Below, piece after piece: positions 42,265 through 52,652 of a stretch of DNA of 64,000 bases. Location of the stretch: the NCBI RefSeq assembly GCF_007827365.1, contig NZ_VISI01000002.1, positions 1,369,001 to 1,433,000 of the forward strand, given 5' to 3'. The position numbers were made by a program, and so were the translations under genes. This DNA is from Olleya sp. Hel_I_94. GTDB lineage: Bacteria > Bacteroidota > Bacteroidia > Flavobacteriales > Flavobacteriaceae. Under the pieces are notes generated by a model. It ran no database searches. It was not told the origin of the DNA and saw nothing but the letters and a program-made list of their open reading frames with translations. Each line of letters begins with the position of its first letter. Positions within the stretch are counted from its first letter, which is position 1.

Positions 42265-45117
42265 ATGAACACAAACGCATTCGCATTACGTCACATTGGT
42301 CCAAGAGAAAATGATCAAAAACTAATGCTTCAAACAGTAAACGCAGATACCATTGAACAATTAATATCTGAGACTGTTCCTGCTCCAATTCGTCTTGAAA
42401 AAGACTTACAGCTAGATGAAGCTATGACAGAATATGAGTATTCAAATCATATTAATAACCTGTCTAAACTTAACAAAACTTACAAAACCTATATTGGTTT
42501 AGGATACCATCCAACTATTCTACCTGCTGTTATACAACGTAACATACTAGAAAATCCAGGTTGGTATACAGCTTACACGCCTTACCAAGCCGAGATTGCT
42601 CAAGGTCGTTTAGAAGCATTACTAAATTTCCAAACTATGGTTACTGACCTAACAGGAATGGAATTAGCAAATGCATCTTTATTAGACGAAAGCACTGCTG
42701 CTGCAGAAGCAATGAGCTTGCTATTTGCTGTTAGAGAACGTGATCAGAAAAAAGCTGGAGTTTCTAAATTTTTTGTTAGCAATACTATTTTACCTCAAAC
42801 CCTATCTTTATTACAAACACGTGCTACTCCAATTGGTGTAGAGTTAGTAATAGGTGATGAAACTACGTTTGATTTTTCTACAGACTTTTTTGGAGCAATA
42901 CTACAGTATCCAGGTAAAGATGGTCAAATTACAGACATCAAAACCTTTATAGAAAAAGCTAACGCAAATAACATTAAAGTAGCAGTTGCTGCAGACATTT
43001 TAAGCTTAGTAAAATTAGAAGCTCCTGGTAAATTTGGTGCAGATGTTGTCGTTGGTACTACACAACGCTTTGGTATTCCAATGGGTTATGGAGGACCACA
43101 TGCAGCATATTTTGCAACAAAAGAAGCTTACAAACGTGATATTCCTGGACGTATTATTGGTGTAACTAAAGATGCTAATGGTAACAGAGCTTTACGTATG
43201 GCTTTACAAACCAGAGAGCAACACATTAAACGCGACAAAGCAACCTCTAACATTTGTACAGCCCAAGTGTTATTAGCAGTTATGGCTGGTATGTATGCTG
43301 TGTATCATGGACCAAAAGGATTAACTTTTATTGCAAATCAAGTACATAATGCAACGTCAACATTAGCTAACGCCTTAACTAAAATGGGTATTGAGCAATT
43401 AAACAGTTCATTTTTTGATACACTTCAGGTTACAGCTAATGCTTCAACTGTAAAAACAATTGCAGAAAAGCACGAGGTTAACTTCTATTATCCTAATGAC
43501 AATACGGTTACAATCTCAATCAACGAGACAACTTCTGTTAAAGATATCAATCAAATTATAGCAATTTTCGCTGAAGCGGAAACAAAGCCGACTACAACAA
43601 TCGATAGTTTTACAGAAGCAAACAATATACAAAACAGCATACAACGTCAATCTGAGTTTTTAACTTTAGACGTGTTTAACACGCATCATTCTGAAACCGA
43701 ATTAATGCGTTACATAAAAGGTTTAGAGCGCAAGGATTTAGCCTTAAACCACTCTATGATTTCTCTTGGATCTTGCACAATGAAGCTTAATGCTGCTTCA
43801 GAAATGCTACCATTAAGTTCTCCAAATTGGGGAAGCATCCATCCATTTGTTCCTTTAGATCAAGCTGAAGGTTACCAACAAATGCTAAAAGCATTAGAAG
43901 ATCAATTAACTGAAATCACTGGTTTTGCAGGTACCTCTTTACAACCTAACTCTGGAGCTCAAGGTGAGTATGCTGGATTAATGGTTATTAGAGCGTATCA
44001 CGAATCTAGAAACGATCATCATAGAAACATCTGTTTAATACCAAGTTCGGCTCACGGAACCAATCCTGCAAGTGCAGTAATGGCTGGAATGAAAGTGGTG
44101 GTTACTAAAGCTGATGAAGATGGTAATATTGATGTAGAGGATTTACGAGAAAAAGCCGAATTGCATAAAGACAATCTAGCTGCTTTAATGGTAACTTACC
44201 CATCTACTCATGGTGTTTATGAGTCTGGAATTAAAGCTATCACACAATTAATACACGATAATGGTGGTCAAGTCTATATGGATGGAGCCAACATGAATGC
44301 TCAAGTTGGATTAACTAATCCTGGAAATATTGGAGCAGACGTTTGTCACTTAAACTTACACAAAACCTTTGCTATTCCTCATGGTGGTGGTGGACCTGGC
44401 GTTGGACCAATTTGTGTTGCTAAACAATTAGTGCCATTTTTACCTGGTAATCCTGTTGTAAAAACTGGTGGTGATCAAGCTATAACTGCTATTTCTGCAG
44501 CTCCTTTTGGATCTGCTTTAGCATGTTTAATATCTTATGGTTACATAAAAATGTTAGGTGCTGAAGGATTGAAAAAATCAACCGAAATAGCTATACTTAA
44601 CGCTAACTATATCAAACACAGATTACAAGGTGCTTTTGAAACTTTATACTCTGGAGAACAAGGTCGTGCAGCGCATGAGATGATTATAGATTGTCGTCCA
44701 TTTAAAGAGCATGGTATTGAGGTTGTGGATATTGCAAAACGTTTAATGGACTATGGTTTTCATGCTCCAACGGTTTCTTTTCCAGTTGCAGGAACTATGA
44801 TGATTGAACCTACAGAAAGTGAAAGTAAAGCAGAAATGGATCGTTTTTGTGACGCTATGATTTCTATTAGAAAAGAAATTGATGCTGCAACTAAGGATGA
44901 CGATAATAATCCTTTAAAAAATGCACCTCATACATTAGCTATGTTAACAAGTGACGAATGGTTATTACCATACACTCGTGAGAAAGCTGCTTATCCTTTG
45001 GATTACGTGGTGGACAACAAGTTTTGGCCTTCTGTACGTCGTGTGGACGACGCTTATGGAGACCGAAATTTAATATGTACTTGTGCTCCAATTGAAGCTT
45101 ATATGGATGCTAACTAA
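42265..45117 (+). CDS. gcvP: Glycine dehydrogenase (decarboxylating), P-protein
   Basis: 950 residues, single-chain P-protein of the glycine cleavage system. It decarboxylates glycine and loads aminomethyl onto the H-protein lipoyl arm. The N-terminal [17 protein letters not shown] is diagnostic. The C-terminal half carries the PLP lysine in [22 protein letters not shown], with [12 protein letters not shown] and [11 protein letters not shown] preceding. The full length shows both homologous halves fused (not split gcvPA/gcvPB). No gcvT or gcvH is adjacent. lipA at the right edge serves the same lipoate pathway but is 19 kb away. Confidence 0.96.
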   Translation: MNTNAFALRHIGPRENDQKLMLQTVNADTIEQLISETVPAPIRLEKDLQLDEAMTEYEYSNHINNLSKLNKTYKTYIGLGYHPTILPAVIQRNILENPGWYTAYTPYQAEIAQGRLEALLNFQTMVTDLTGMELANASLLDESTAAAEAMSLLFAVRERDQKKAGVSKFFVSNTILPQTLSLLQTRATPIGVELVIGDETTFDFSTDFFGAILQYPGKDGQITDIKTFIEKANANNIKVAVAADILSLVKLEAPGKFGADVVVGTTQRFGIPMGYGGPHAAYFATKEAYKRDIPGRIIGVTKDANGNRALRMALQTREQHIKRDKATSNICTAQVLLAVMAGMYAVYHGPKGLTFIANQVHNATSTLANALTKMGIEQLNSSFFDTLQVTANASTVKTIAEKHEVNFYYPNDNTVTISINETTSVKDINQIIAIFAEAETKPTTTIDSFTEANNIQNSIQRQSEFLTLDVFNTHHSETELMRYIKGLERKDLALNHSMISLGSCTMKLNAASEMLPLSSPNWGSIHPFVPLDQAEGYQQMLKALEDQLTEITGFAGTSLQPNSGAQGEYAGLMVIRAYHESRNDHHRNICLIPSSAHGTNPASAVMAGMKVVVTKADEDGNIDVEDLREKAELHKDNLAALMVTYPSTHGVYESGIKAITQLIHDNGGQVYMDGANMNAQVGLTNPGNIGADVCHLNLHKTFAIPHGGGGPGVGPICVAKQLVPFLPGNPVVKTGGDQAITAISAAPFGSALACLISYGYIKMLGAEGLKKSTEIAILNANYIKHRLQGAFETLYSGEQGRAAHEMIIDCRPFKEHGIEVVDIAKRLMDYGFHAPTVSFPVAGTMMIEPTESESKAEMDRFCDAMISIRKEIDAATKDDDNNPLKNAPHTLAMLTSDEWLLPYTREKAAYPLDYVVDNKFWPSVRRVDDAYGDRNLICTCAPIEAYMDAN

Positions 45118-45149
45118 ACGTTGGACATCGTAAATAATTAACCAATAAA

Positions 45150-45209
45150 ATTGCCTTTAGTTTTTTACTGCTTATCTTAGCAGTTAAACAATTAAAGGCA
45201 ATCCTTTTT
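45150..45209 (+). terminator. Long terminator hairpin after gcvP
   Basis: Outer stem ATTGCCTTTA (45150-45159) with TAAAGGCAAT (45193-45202), inner stem ACTGCT (45167-45172) with AGCAGT (45179-45184), followed by a T7 run. It ends just before the next ATG at 45212. Confidence 0.85.
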
Positions 45210-45211
45210 TT

Positions 45212-46270
45212 ATGAATATTAAGATTATTGGAACAGGAAGTTACATTCCAAGTACTATTGAAAAAAATGAAGATTTTTATAATCATGAGTTTTTAAATGC
45301 TGATGGTTCTAAAATAAATAGCACAAATGAAGTTATCGTTGATAAATTCAAAGCCATTACAGGTATTGAAGAAAGACGTTACATAAAATCAGAATTATTA
45401 AACTCTGACATTGCATTTTATGCAGCCGAAAAAGCAATTGCTGATGCTAAAATCGACAAAGAAACTTTAGACTATATTATTGTTGCCCACAATTATGGTG
45501 ACATAAAACACAATACAGAACAAAGTGACACTGTCCCTAGTATAGCCTCACGTGTAAAACATTTATTACAAATTAAAAATCCTAAATGTGTTGGTTACGA
45601 CTTACTATTTGGATGTCCAGGTTGGATAGAGGGTGTTATACAAGCCAATGCTTTTATTAAATCAGGAATAGCAAAACGCTGTTTAGTTATTGGAACGGAA
45701 ACATTATCTCGCGTTGTAGATAAACATGACAGAGACTCCATGATTTATAGTGATGGCTCTGGAGCTGTAATTGTAGAAGAAACCAATGACGATAGTGGAA
45801 TTATTGCACACGAGTCCGCTACCTATGCATTAGATGAAGCTCATTTTATCTTTTTTGGAGAAACCAATAATTTAGAATCTACTAGTCAACGTAGATACAT
45901 TAAAATGTATGGTCGTAAAATTTACGAATTCGCTTTAACCAACGTGCCTTTAGCTTTAAAATCATGTTTAGAAAAAAGTGGCTACAACATAAATGATGTT
46001 AAAAAAATATTGATACATCAAGCTAACGAAAAAATGGACGAAGCTATCGTAAAACATTTTTACAAGCTACACGACATGAAAATGCCAGAAGGCATTATGC
46101 CAATGAGTATTAATACTTTAGGTAATTCTAGCGTAGCAACTGTACCTACTTTATACGATTTAATTTTAAAAGGTAAACTAAAAGACCAAGAGATTAATAA
46201 AGGTGATGTTATACTTTTTGCTAGTGTTGGTGCTGGTATGAATATTAATGCTATAGTTTACAAACAATAA
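45212..46270 (+). CDS. Beta-ketoacyl-ACP synthase III-like protein
   Basis: 352 residues, thiolase-fold KAS III. Catalytic triad: Cys135 in GYDLLFGCPGWIEGV, His269 in ILIHQANEKM and Asn305 in NTLGNSSVATVP. KAS III enzymes start acyl chains by condensing acyl-CoA with malonyl-ACP. It starts directly after the gcvP terminator, leaving almost no room for a separate promoter. It is followed by methyltransferase and glycosyltransferase genes on the same strand. Whether it serves primary fatty-acid synthesis or a special product is not evident. Confidence 0.9.
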   Translation: MNIKIIGTGSYIPSTIEKNEDFYNHEFLNADGSKINSTNEVIVDKFKAITGIEERRYIKSELLNSDIAFYAAEKAIADAKIDKETLDYIIVAHNYGDIKHNTEQSDTVPSIASRVKHLLQIKNPKCVGYDLLFGCPGWIEGVIQANAFIKSGIAKRCLVIGTETLSRVVDKHDRDSMIYSDGSGAVIVEETNDDSGIIAHESATYALDEAHFIFFGETNNLESTSQRRYIKMYGRKIYEFALTNVPLALKSCLEKSGYNINDVKKILIHQANEKMDEAIVKHFYKLHDMKMPEGIMPMSINTLGNSSVATVPTLYDLILKGKLKDQEINKGDVILFASVGAGMNINAIVYKQ

Positions 46271-46309
46271 AACGTCTGTATTTTATTATAAAACTAAATC
46301 ATTTTTTTT

Positions 46310-46831
46310 GTGTACGAACAAACTTTTCCGCATAAACGCTTTAAACTAACGTATCAATTTTTAGAAAAACATATTTCTAAATCTGAAACAATTTTAGACT
46401 TAGGAGTAGAAAACCCATTTACTAAAATATTAAAAGACAATAGTTACAATGTTGAAAACACTAAAGGCGAAGATTTAGATTTTGATGTTTCAAGTATTAA
46501 AAACTCTCAAGCCACAGTCGTTACAGCTTTTGAAATTTTTGAACATTTATTAAACCCCTTTACTGTTTTACAAAGTATAAAAGCGGACAAATTAGTAATT
46601 AGCGTACCACTTAAATTATGGTTTTCTTCGGCTTACCGAAGCAAAACAGATCCTTGGGATAGGCATTATCACGAGTTTGAAGATTGGCAATTAGATTGGT
46701 TATTAGAAAAAACAGGTTGGAAAATTATTGACAGACATAAATGGACTAATCCCACCAAAAAAATTGGAATCAGACCTATTTTAAGATGGTTTACACCTAG
46801 ATATTATATTATTTATGCTGAAAGAGCTTAA
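46310..46831 (+). CDS. Class I SAM-dependent methyltransferase-like protein
   Basis: 173 residues, GTG start at 46310. A short Rossmann-like methyltransferase core: motif I region ETILDLGVENPFTKIL, then DFDVSSIKNSQATVVTAFEIFEHLLNPF (acidic residue and EHL motif), then KLVISVPLKLWFSS. Motif I is degenerate (L-G-V-E instead of G-x-G), so SAM binding may be altered. The C-terminal tail WDRHYHEFEDWQLDWLLEKTGW is typical of this group. The substrate is unknown; the neighbouring glycosyltransferase suggests a role in surface glycans or lipids. Confidence 0.78.
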   Translation: MYEQTFPHKRFKLTYQFLEKHISKSETILDLGVENPFTKILKDNSYNVENTKGEDLDFDVSSIKNSQATVVTAFEIFEHLLNPFTVLQSIKADKLVISVPLKLWFSSAYRSKTDPWDRHYHEFEDWQLDWLLEKTGWKIIDRHKWTNPTKKIGIRPILRWFTPRYYIIYAERA

Positions 46832-46865
46832 ATAAAGCTAACTTTAAATTCTAATATTTTCTATT

Positions 46866-47714
46866 GTGAATTTCAGTATAATCATTCCTGCGCATAACGA
46901 AGCTTCGTCCATTGGAGTAACATTACAATCACTAGTCAATCAAACGTTGCCTCCTAAACAAATTGTGGTGGTTAATGACAATTCTACTGATAACACCAAA
47001 ACTATTGTAGAAGACTTTCAAAAACAGTATAATTTTATTGATTTAGTCAATGTGACTTCATCTGACAAGCACTTACCAGGAACTAAAATAATCAATGCCT
47101 TTTATAAAGGCTATGAGGTCACAAATAAAAATTATGATGTGATTTGTAAATTTGATGCCGATTTAATTTTTCCTTTAAATTATTTAGAAACATTAGCCTT
47201 TCATTTTAATAAAGCTGCATCTATTGGCATGGTTGCTGGCTATTGTTATATCGAAAAAAATAACAATTGGGTTTTAGAATCTATTACTAGTAAAGATCAC
47301 ATAAGAGGAGCACTTAAAGCCTACCGAAAAGATTGTTTTGAAGCCATAGGACAATTAAAAAAATCTATGGGTTGGGATACCATTGACGAGCTTTTAGCAA
47401 AGTATAACAACTGGTCTATTGTCTTAGATGAAAGTTTACATGTTAAGCATTTAAAACCTACAGGAGCCAGCTACAATAAAGGAGCAAAACACCTGCAAGG
47501 CGAAGCCATGTATAAAATGCGTTATGGTTTTACACTGACGTTAATTACTGCTTTAAAAATGAGTGTAAAAAAGAAAAGCTTTAGATACTTTAAAGATTAT
47601 ATTGTTGGGTATTTAAAAGCCGCAAGTAATAAACCAGAACGCTTAGTTACCAAGGCAGAAGGACAATATATTAGAAATTTAAGATGGAAAGGTGTAAAGC
47701 AAAAATTATTTTAA
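46866..47714 (+). CDS. Family 2 glycosyltransferase
   Basis: 282 residues, GTG start. The GT-A fold opens FSIIIPAHNEASSIGVTLQSLVNQTLPPKQIVVVNDNSTDNT. The D-x-D-like KFDADLIFP is at about residue 100, and later GWDTIDELLAKYNNWSI aligns with the acceptor-side region. No membrane helices are obvious, so it is a soluble or peripheral enzyme. Donor and acceptor sugars cannot be inferred. Its stop codon overlaps the convergent endonuclease stop within TTAA (47711-47714). Confidence 0.88.
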   Translation: MNFSIIIPAHNEASSIGVTLQSLVNQTLPPKQIVVVNDNSTDNTKTIVEDFQKQYNFIDLVNVTSSDKHLPGTKIINAFYKGYEVTNKNYDVICKFDADLIFPLNYLETLAFHFNKAASIGMVAGYCYIEKNNNWVLESITSKDHIRGALKAYRKDCFEAIGQLKKSMGWDTIDELLAKYNNWSIVLDESLHVKHLKPTGASYNKGAKHLQGEAMYKMRYGFTLTLITALKMSVKKKSFRYFKDYIVGYLKAASNKPERLVTKAEGQYIRNLRWKGVKQKLF

Positions 47715-48517
47715 AAGCTCCATCCTTTATAACTGCTTGATGCTTCAAGCCTATCTTCAATAGCGTCATCCAATTCTGAAAAGAAATCAATACCAGTTAA
47801 TTGTTCTATATGATCTACAGAGGTTACAAATTTATATAAAGGTTGTTCAGACTCCATGTGTGGTAATAAAAAAGCAATCACTTTGGTAGTTCCATTATTA
47901 TTGTCAATTAATACTTTATAAAACTGATTAGGAATAGACACCTCTTCCTCTCCTATTGTTTTTAATCCATTTTCTAAAACACCTCCTGTAACTACAAAAA
48001 CACCATCGTATTTACTAGCCCAATAACGTGTTTTTTGTTCTAATCTATTCCAAACTCCTGCATTAAAATCGTGATTTTGAGGAGCGATATTACTAGTCAA
48101 AAAAGTTTCGTCATGTGCTTCTTGGCTATATTTTCTGTCTCCTGCTGGACAAAGGTGTCCACGATCGTAACCTGATTTTTTATAATTACGCCAATGTGCA
48201 GCACCTGTTTTTACAGCATGATCCACTTCAAAATAAGGACGTTTATAATCCGCATTACTTAAATGAGATTTTTTTAGTTCGTAAGCTACCCATTCTGCTT
48301 GTTCATGTGGCTCGCTATAACTTAAACTATAACCATTATGGTGTATAATTTGTCCAGTCGTGCTTGTTGGTAAAAAGTACTCGTTGGTATTGTTTTTTAC
48401 TGTTGTACCTTGTATTACAGTGTCTATTTTATCCTTGGAATCTAAATAATTATTTACACCATACGATACTATAATTACTAAAGCTGTTAATATAGAATAC
48501 TTAGTTTTATTAGACAT
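47711..48517 (-). CDS. DNA/RNA non-specific endonuclease (Serratia-nuclease type)
   Basis: 268 residues with an N-terminal hydrophobic signal/anchor (SILTALVIIVSYGVNNY). The ββα-metal motif SGYDRGHLCPAGDRKYS has catalytic His121 in D-R-G-H, and the metal-ligand segment FNAGVWNRLEQKTR follows at about 150-165. Such nucleases hydrolyse both DNA and RNA outside the cytoplasm, for nutrition or defence. Its start overlaps the stop of the upstream 988-residue T9SS gene by one base (TAATG), so the two are co-transcribed. Confidence 0.92.
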   Translation of the reverse strand: MSNKTKYSILTALVIIVSYGVNNYLDSKDKIDTVIQGTTVKNNTNEYFLPTSTTGQIIHHNGYSLSYSEPHEQAEWVAYELKKSHLSNADYKRPYFEVDHAVKTGAAHWRNYKKSGYDRGHLCPAGDRKYSQEAHDETFLTSNIAPQNHDFNAGVWNRLEQKTRYWASKYDGVFVVTGGVLENGLKTIGEEEVSIPNQFYKVLIDNNNGTTKVIAFLLPHMESEQPLYKFVTSVDHIEQLTGIDFFSELDDAIEDRLEASSSYKGWSF

Positions 48518-51483
48518 TAACGTTTAATAAATTTAAGATTAACCAACTGTCCATTAGCCTTTGCTATTTTAGCAATATATACTCCTGAGTTTATGTTTGA
48601 CAAATCAACTTCCTCAGATTCAATAGAATTTATAGTTTTAACATTTTGACCTAATAGGTTAAATACATTTATATTTTTAATACTATTCAGGTTTTCAATA
48701 CCTTTAAATACTAAAGCATTTTTAGAACTATCAAAGTATACTAAAGACTGTGTGGTTATAAAATCTTCATTAGATAAAGTTTCTGATGATTGATATACAA
48801 TAGAGAATCTAGACTCATCAACTCCTGACACTAAATTTAATGTTACAGGATTAGATTTAATATCGTGTAACGTATTAGTTTGATTATCTTTTAAATAGAT
48901 TTTCTGATTTGTTGGAAAGTTCAAAGTTTCACTAATTTCAAAAGTAAAATTACCAGAATTTGAAATATCAATTCCTAAAGGAATCTCGTCTGAAACATCA
49001 AAAGTATTTAGACCTTGAATACTTAATCTTTGATCAGGAATAACCCAATATAAATCATTAGGCAAATCGTTAAACATTTTACTATCGTAACCTTTATCAA
49101 AATCTGTACTAGCATTATTATCATAACCTAAAGCAATAGTAGACTCGTTATCATTATTATCTTTAAACTTAAGCCAAAATTTAATACGGTTATCCGCTAA
49201 AGTTGCCTGAGCAGATCTAAAAAAAGTAGTTTCACCTGCAGCCTCTTTAGCAAAAATACGCTGATTATTATTAAAGATTATGGTTCCAGAATTGGCAATC
49301 TTTACAAAAAAACCTTGCGCTACAGCTACATTACTTGTTGGAGCCCCTTTAGTTGTTGTACCTCCATTTGTTGGAGGAGCAGGACTACCTATAGACGTTA
49401 ACAAATTGTAAGTTGCATAACCACCTTTATAATTGGCTAAAATATGAGAGTTGTTAGATTCAAAATGTTCATAAAAATATAAAGTTCCGTCAAGTACTGA
49501 TAAATTATCTGTAATAAACTGGTCAGCATCAATTGCTGATGGATAAGGATTTCCTATTAAAATTTGATTTCCGCCTAAGGCTGACACATTGTAATCGCCA
49601 TCATTAGCTGTGCCTTTAAATACATAATTTTGATCCACAGATGGGAATGGAGATGGTGATACATTTCCAGATCCTTTCATTATATAACCCGTTGTTGGAC
49701 TAAGTGGTGTGGTGGTTGAAATGTGATTCCATCCATAATAATTATCAATTAAATTATTAAAAGTATGCAACCAATAACTACTAATTTCTCCTGGCGAAGC
49801 CAAAGGATTAGCATCATAACCTGACGTAAAACCTACAGGACCAGCTTCGGTTTCTAAGAAACTTACTTGCCAATCTCCACCTCTATTAACTGGAGCACTC
49901 CAATAATTATAATTATATAAATTATAAGAACCTTGTTGTCTAATTTTTAAATCACCAGAACCAGAGTTTAAACTTGTTCCTGTATGTTTTTGAATAAGTT
50001 GTGCGTCGCCTAACAACTCTATAGTACCTTGATTTACAATACCATTTTCTACTTCTAATAAAATACCATCTTCAACTTGTAATGTAGCGCCTGATTGTAC
50101 CTCAACGTCTCTAACAAAAGCATCTTCGGCTAAAAAGGCAGTACTTCCGGACTTAACAATTAACTTAAGGCATGAATCTGTATTATTTGGTGCATTTAAT
50201 GCTCCAGACCCATTAAAGTATGTCGTACCATCCCAAACAATCGAATCTATATTTCTAAGTGTAAAATAATCTCCATCTGTAAAAGACACGCCTGTTGCTG
50301 TTGCTGTATTACCTGAAACTACTAAATTAAATATGGACGGACTTCCAAAATTACTATCATTATCTACAACTAATTGTAATGTATTACATTGAATACTACT
50401 AGCGATACTTGAAATATCAAAAGACACAGTAACTGTACCTAAATCTCCAACCTTACTAACACGCCATTTAGAATTTAACTGATTTGTATAAGTAGTGGTT
50501 TCACTTACCAATGTATATGCAGGATCTTTAGTTTGTTCTCCCCAAAACAAATAGTCTCCGTTTGATAAGGCTGAAGGCGAATTAATTGTTACAATTCCTG
50601 TTCCTCTAGAATCTGTATGATTACTTCCATCTGAAGCTTGACCAATTCCAGCTACATCAAAATCGAAGTTACCATTTACAGCGTTATCTTGAGTGTAAAA
50701 ATCTACAGTACTATCTAAAGTTAAACCATATTTTGCTGTTAAGTAGTTTTGAATAATAACTCTTTCAGCAGTATTGATAAATTGGTTAAAAATAATAACC
50801 TCAGCAAAATCACCTTGATGAGATTGCCCTTCTGCATAATTAGCATCTACCGCATCTTGCTCTCCTGCTAATGAAAGACTTCCACCTGGAGTAATACTTG
50901 TTCCATTGTTATGATTAGCTGTTCTTTTTGAAACACCATCTAAGTATGATTTCAAACCAGTACCTGTATTTATCCAACTCATGTCTACCATATGCCAGGC
51001 ACCATCGTTAGCATCAATATTTAAACCTGTATTGTTTGCACGATAGTACTGTAAATTACCACTATTAAATAGTAAATAATCATTATCACGTCCTATTGAA
51101 TTATATGACAAAATACCATCACCTGAATCAGTAGTTTTATTAATGTAGAACGTAGTAATTTGTGTTGAAGGAAAGTCTGTAAAATTAGTTTTTCTTAAAC
51201 GTCTATTACCAGCTTCAAATCTAACAACGTCATAACTATTAACAATATTAGTTTTAACTATTGGTCTAAATGTTGCGTCAGGCTGTGTTAATGAGTTTGC
51301 ATTACCTGAAGTATCATCCCAAGTATCCAATACAGTGCCATCTGCTACAGAAAAACCATCTGGTTTTAACCATAACACTTGCGTTGTTGAATTACCAACA
51401 CCACCTGGACCAGATTGAGAAAACAAATAAATGGGTAAAAATAATGCTACAAGCATTACTACTTTAAAGGGACTTTGAAACAT
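48517..51483 (-). CDS. Large secreted T9SS cargo protein with LamG-like domain
   Basis: 988 residues. A signal peptide (to about residue 22, LFSQSG) is followed by a concanavalin/LamG-like jelly-roll domain at about 50-250 (for example GAWHMVDMSWINTGTGLKSYLDG and FAEVIIFNQFINTAERVIIQNYLTAKYGL). Extended beta-rich segments with repeated Asp/Asn turns come next. A C-terminal type A sorting domain (INVFNLLGQNVKTINSIESEEVDLSNINSGVYIAKIAKANGQLVNLKFIKR region) marks it for T9SS export. It is probably a surface adhesin or carbohydrate-binding protein. It is coupled to the endonuclease gene. Confidence 0.88.
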   Translation of the reverse strand: MFQSPFKVVMLVALFLPIYLFSQSGPGGVGNSTTQVLWLKPDGFSVADGTVLDTWDDTSGNANSLTQPDATFRPIVKTNIVNSYDVVRFEAGNRRLRKTNFTDFPSTQITTFYINKTTDSGDGILSYNSIGRDNDYLLFNSGNLQYYRANNTGLNIDANDGAWHMVDMSWINTGTGLKSYLDGVSKRTANHNNGTSITPGGSLSLAGEQDAVDANYAEGQSHQGDFAEVIIFNQFINTAERVIIQNYLTAKYGLTLDSTVDFYTQDNAVNGNFDFDVAGIGQASDGSNHTDSRGTGIVTINSPSALSNGDYLFWGEQTKDPAYTLVSETTTYTNQLNSKWRVSKVGDLGTVTVSFDISSIASSIQCNTLQLVVDNDSNFGSPSIFNLVVSGNTATATGVSFTDGDYFTLRNIDSIVWDGTTYFNGSGALNAPNNTDSCLKLIVKSGSTAFLAEDAFVRDVEVQSGATLQVEDGILLEVENGIVNQGTIELLGDAQLIQKHTGTSLNSGSGDLKIRQQGSYNLYNYNYWSAPVNRGGDWQVSFLETEAGPVGFTSGYDANPLASPGEISSYWLHTFNNLIDNYYGWNHISTTTPLSPTTGYIMKGSGNVSPSPFPSVDQNYVFKGTANDGDYNVSALGGNQILIGNPYPSAIDADQFITDNLSVLDGTLYFYEHFESNNSHILANYKGGYATYNLLTSIGSPAPPTNGGTTTKGAPTSNVAVAQGFFVKIANSGTIIFNNNQRIFAKEAAGETTFFRSAQATLADNRIKFWLKFKDNNDNESTIALGYDNNASTDFDKGYDSKMFNDLPNDLYWVIPDQRLSIQGLNTFDVSDEIPLGIDISNSGNFTFEISETLNFPTNQKIYLKDNQTNTLHDIKSNPVTLNLVSGVDESRFSIVYQSSETLSNEDFITTQSLVYFDSSKNALVFKGIENLNSIKNINVFNLLGQNVKTINSIESEEVDLSNINSGVYIAKIAKANGQLVNLKFIKR

Positions 51484-51634
51484 GCTATTAATATTTAGGG
51501 ACTACTAAAGTATAAAAACAAAAAACCTACTTAAAGCAATTAAGACTATGTTTAACATACATTTCGATAAAGCGTATTTTACATCGATGATTGTGGTTTT
51601 AACCACACCTCCAAAATTATAAGCACAAAAAAAA

Positions 51635-51656
51635 CCACGAATTTACGTGGCTTTTT
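51635..51656 (-). terminator. Terminator downstream of the acidic lipoprotein gene
   Basis: Stem CCACG (51635-51639) with CGTGG (51646-51650), flanked by A8 and T6 runs that make it potentially bidirectional. It lies 22 bp past the lipoprotein stop at 51678. The rest of 51484-51634 shows nothing further. Confidence 0.7.
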
Positions 51657-51677
51657 TCTGTAATAATTAACACTTTA

Positions 51678-52379
51678 TTATTTATCGTCAGCTACTTTAT
51701 TAAGCTTTTTTATTTCTTCATTATACTCTTCTCTAGCATCATCTACATCACCATCATCCATAATCTCTTCTTTATATTCTTCATTAGCTTTACGATTAAT
51801 TTTGACATATTCATCAAAGGTTTCATTAATCTCTTCAACTAAGTCATCATAAGCTTCACTTAATTCTTCTAAATTTCTGACATTACGTTTTTCCTTTCCG
51901 TTTTGCTCCTTAATATATTCGTTATATTCTTTTTGAACGTCTTCAATATCTTCAGTGATTTCTTCTGTTTTCATCCAATCTGGTCGTGTACTTTGAAGTG
52001 ACCCAATTATAGATCCCATGTTAGGTATCGCAGCTGATTTAGTTTTAAAGTCTGCATCTTCAATTTTTTTCATTTGAATGGAAAGCTTATTAAATCCATC
52101 CCATCCACTAATCTGCATTGCGTTTACTTTAGTATTTATAGATCTAGTGACAACATCTCCAGACTTGGTTGTTGCTGTATTACCATTAGACATATTTTTA
52201 TTAGTCAATACTTTGTCTGAATTTGAAGACATTGCTTTTGAATTGGCGTCTAATTTAACGTCTTGACTAGTTTCTGAATCAGTCATATTAGATTGATTAT
52301 TTTTTTTATCATCCATACAAGACGTAAATAGAAGTCCTGTTATTGTGATTAGTCCGATTGCATTTTTTAAATTTTTCAT
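51678..52379 (-). CDS. Charged lipoprotein of unknown function
   Basis: 233 residues from ATG 52379 (MKNLKNAIGLITITGLLFTSC). An upstream in-frame ATG at 52403 would place eight polar residues before the signal peptide and is less likely. The lipobox LFTSC ends the signal sequence. The mature protein is Asn/Ser/Lys-rich then Glu/Asp/Lys-rich, with a predicted long helix or coiled coil in the C-terminal third (EKRNVRNLEELSEAYDDLVE, EINETFDEYVKINRKANEEY). No domain is recognised. It is transcribed alone. Confidence 0.78.
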   Translation of the reverse strand: MKNLKNAIGLITITGLLFTSCMDDKKNNQSNMTDSETSQDVKLDANSKAMSSNSDKVLTNKNMSNGNTATTKSGDVVTRSINTKVNAMQISGWDGFNKLSIQMKKIEDADFKTKSAAIPNMGSIIGSLQSTRPDWMKTEEITEDIEDVQKEYNEYIKEQNGKEKRNVRNLEELSEAYDDLVEEINETFDEYVKINRKANEEYKEEIMDDGDVDDAREEYNEEIKKLNKVADDK

Positions 52380-52581
52380 AATAATATTTTTGGTTTGAAT
52401 CAAAGATATTAGACTTTTGAAATACTAAATCACAAAAAATTATAAAATAAGCATAAAAAAGAAGATTAAATTAACATTAATTTAATTAAAATGAGAACAT
52501 AAGAACTTTTAATAAAACAAAATGTTAAATTCAACATATTAAAATGTGAATAATTCAAAAAATTAACAAATAATCGCAGAC

Positions 52582-52629
52582 AAAAAAAAAAAAAAAAAAA
52601 AAAAAAGCCTTCCCAAACGGAAAGGCTAT
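52582..52629 (-). terminator. valS terminator with a 25-nt homopolymer
   Basis: Stem AGCCTTCC (52606-52613) with GGAAAGGCT (52619-52627, one bulged A), 24 bp past the valS stop. On the minus strand the hairpin is followed by 25 consecutive T (A25 on the plus strand, 52582-52606). The adjoining 52404-52581 interval is AT-rich without recognisable features. Confidence 0.85.
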
Positions 52630-52652
52630 TCACTTATAAAAATAATTTTAAG

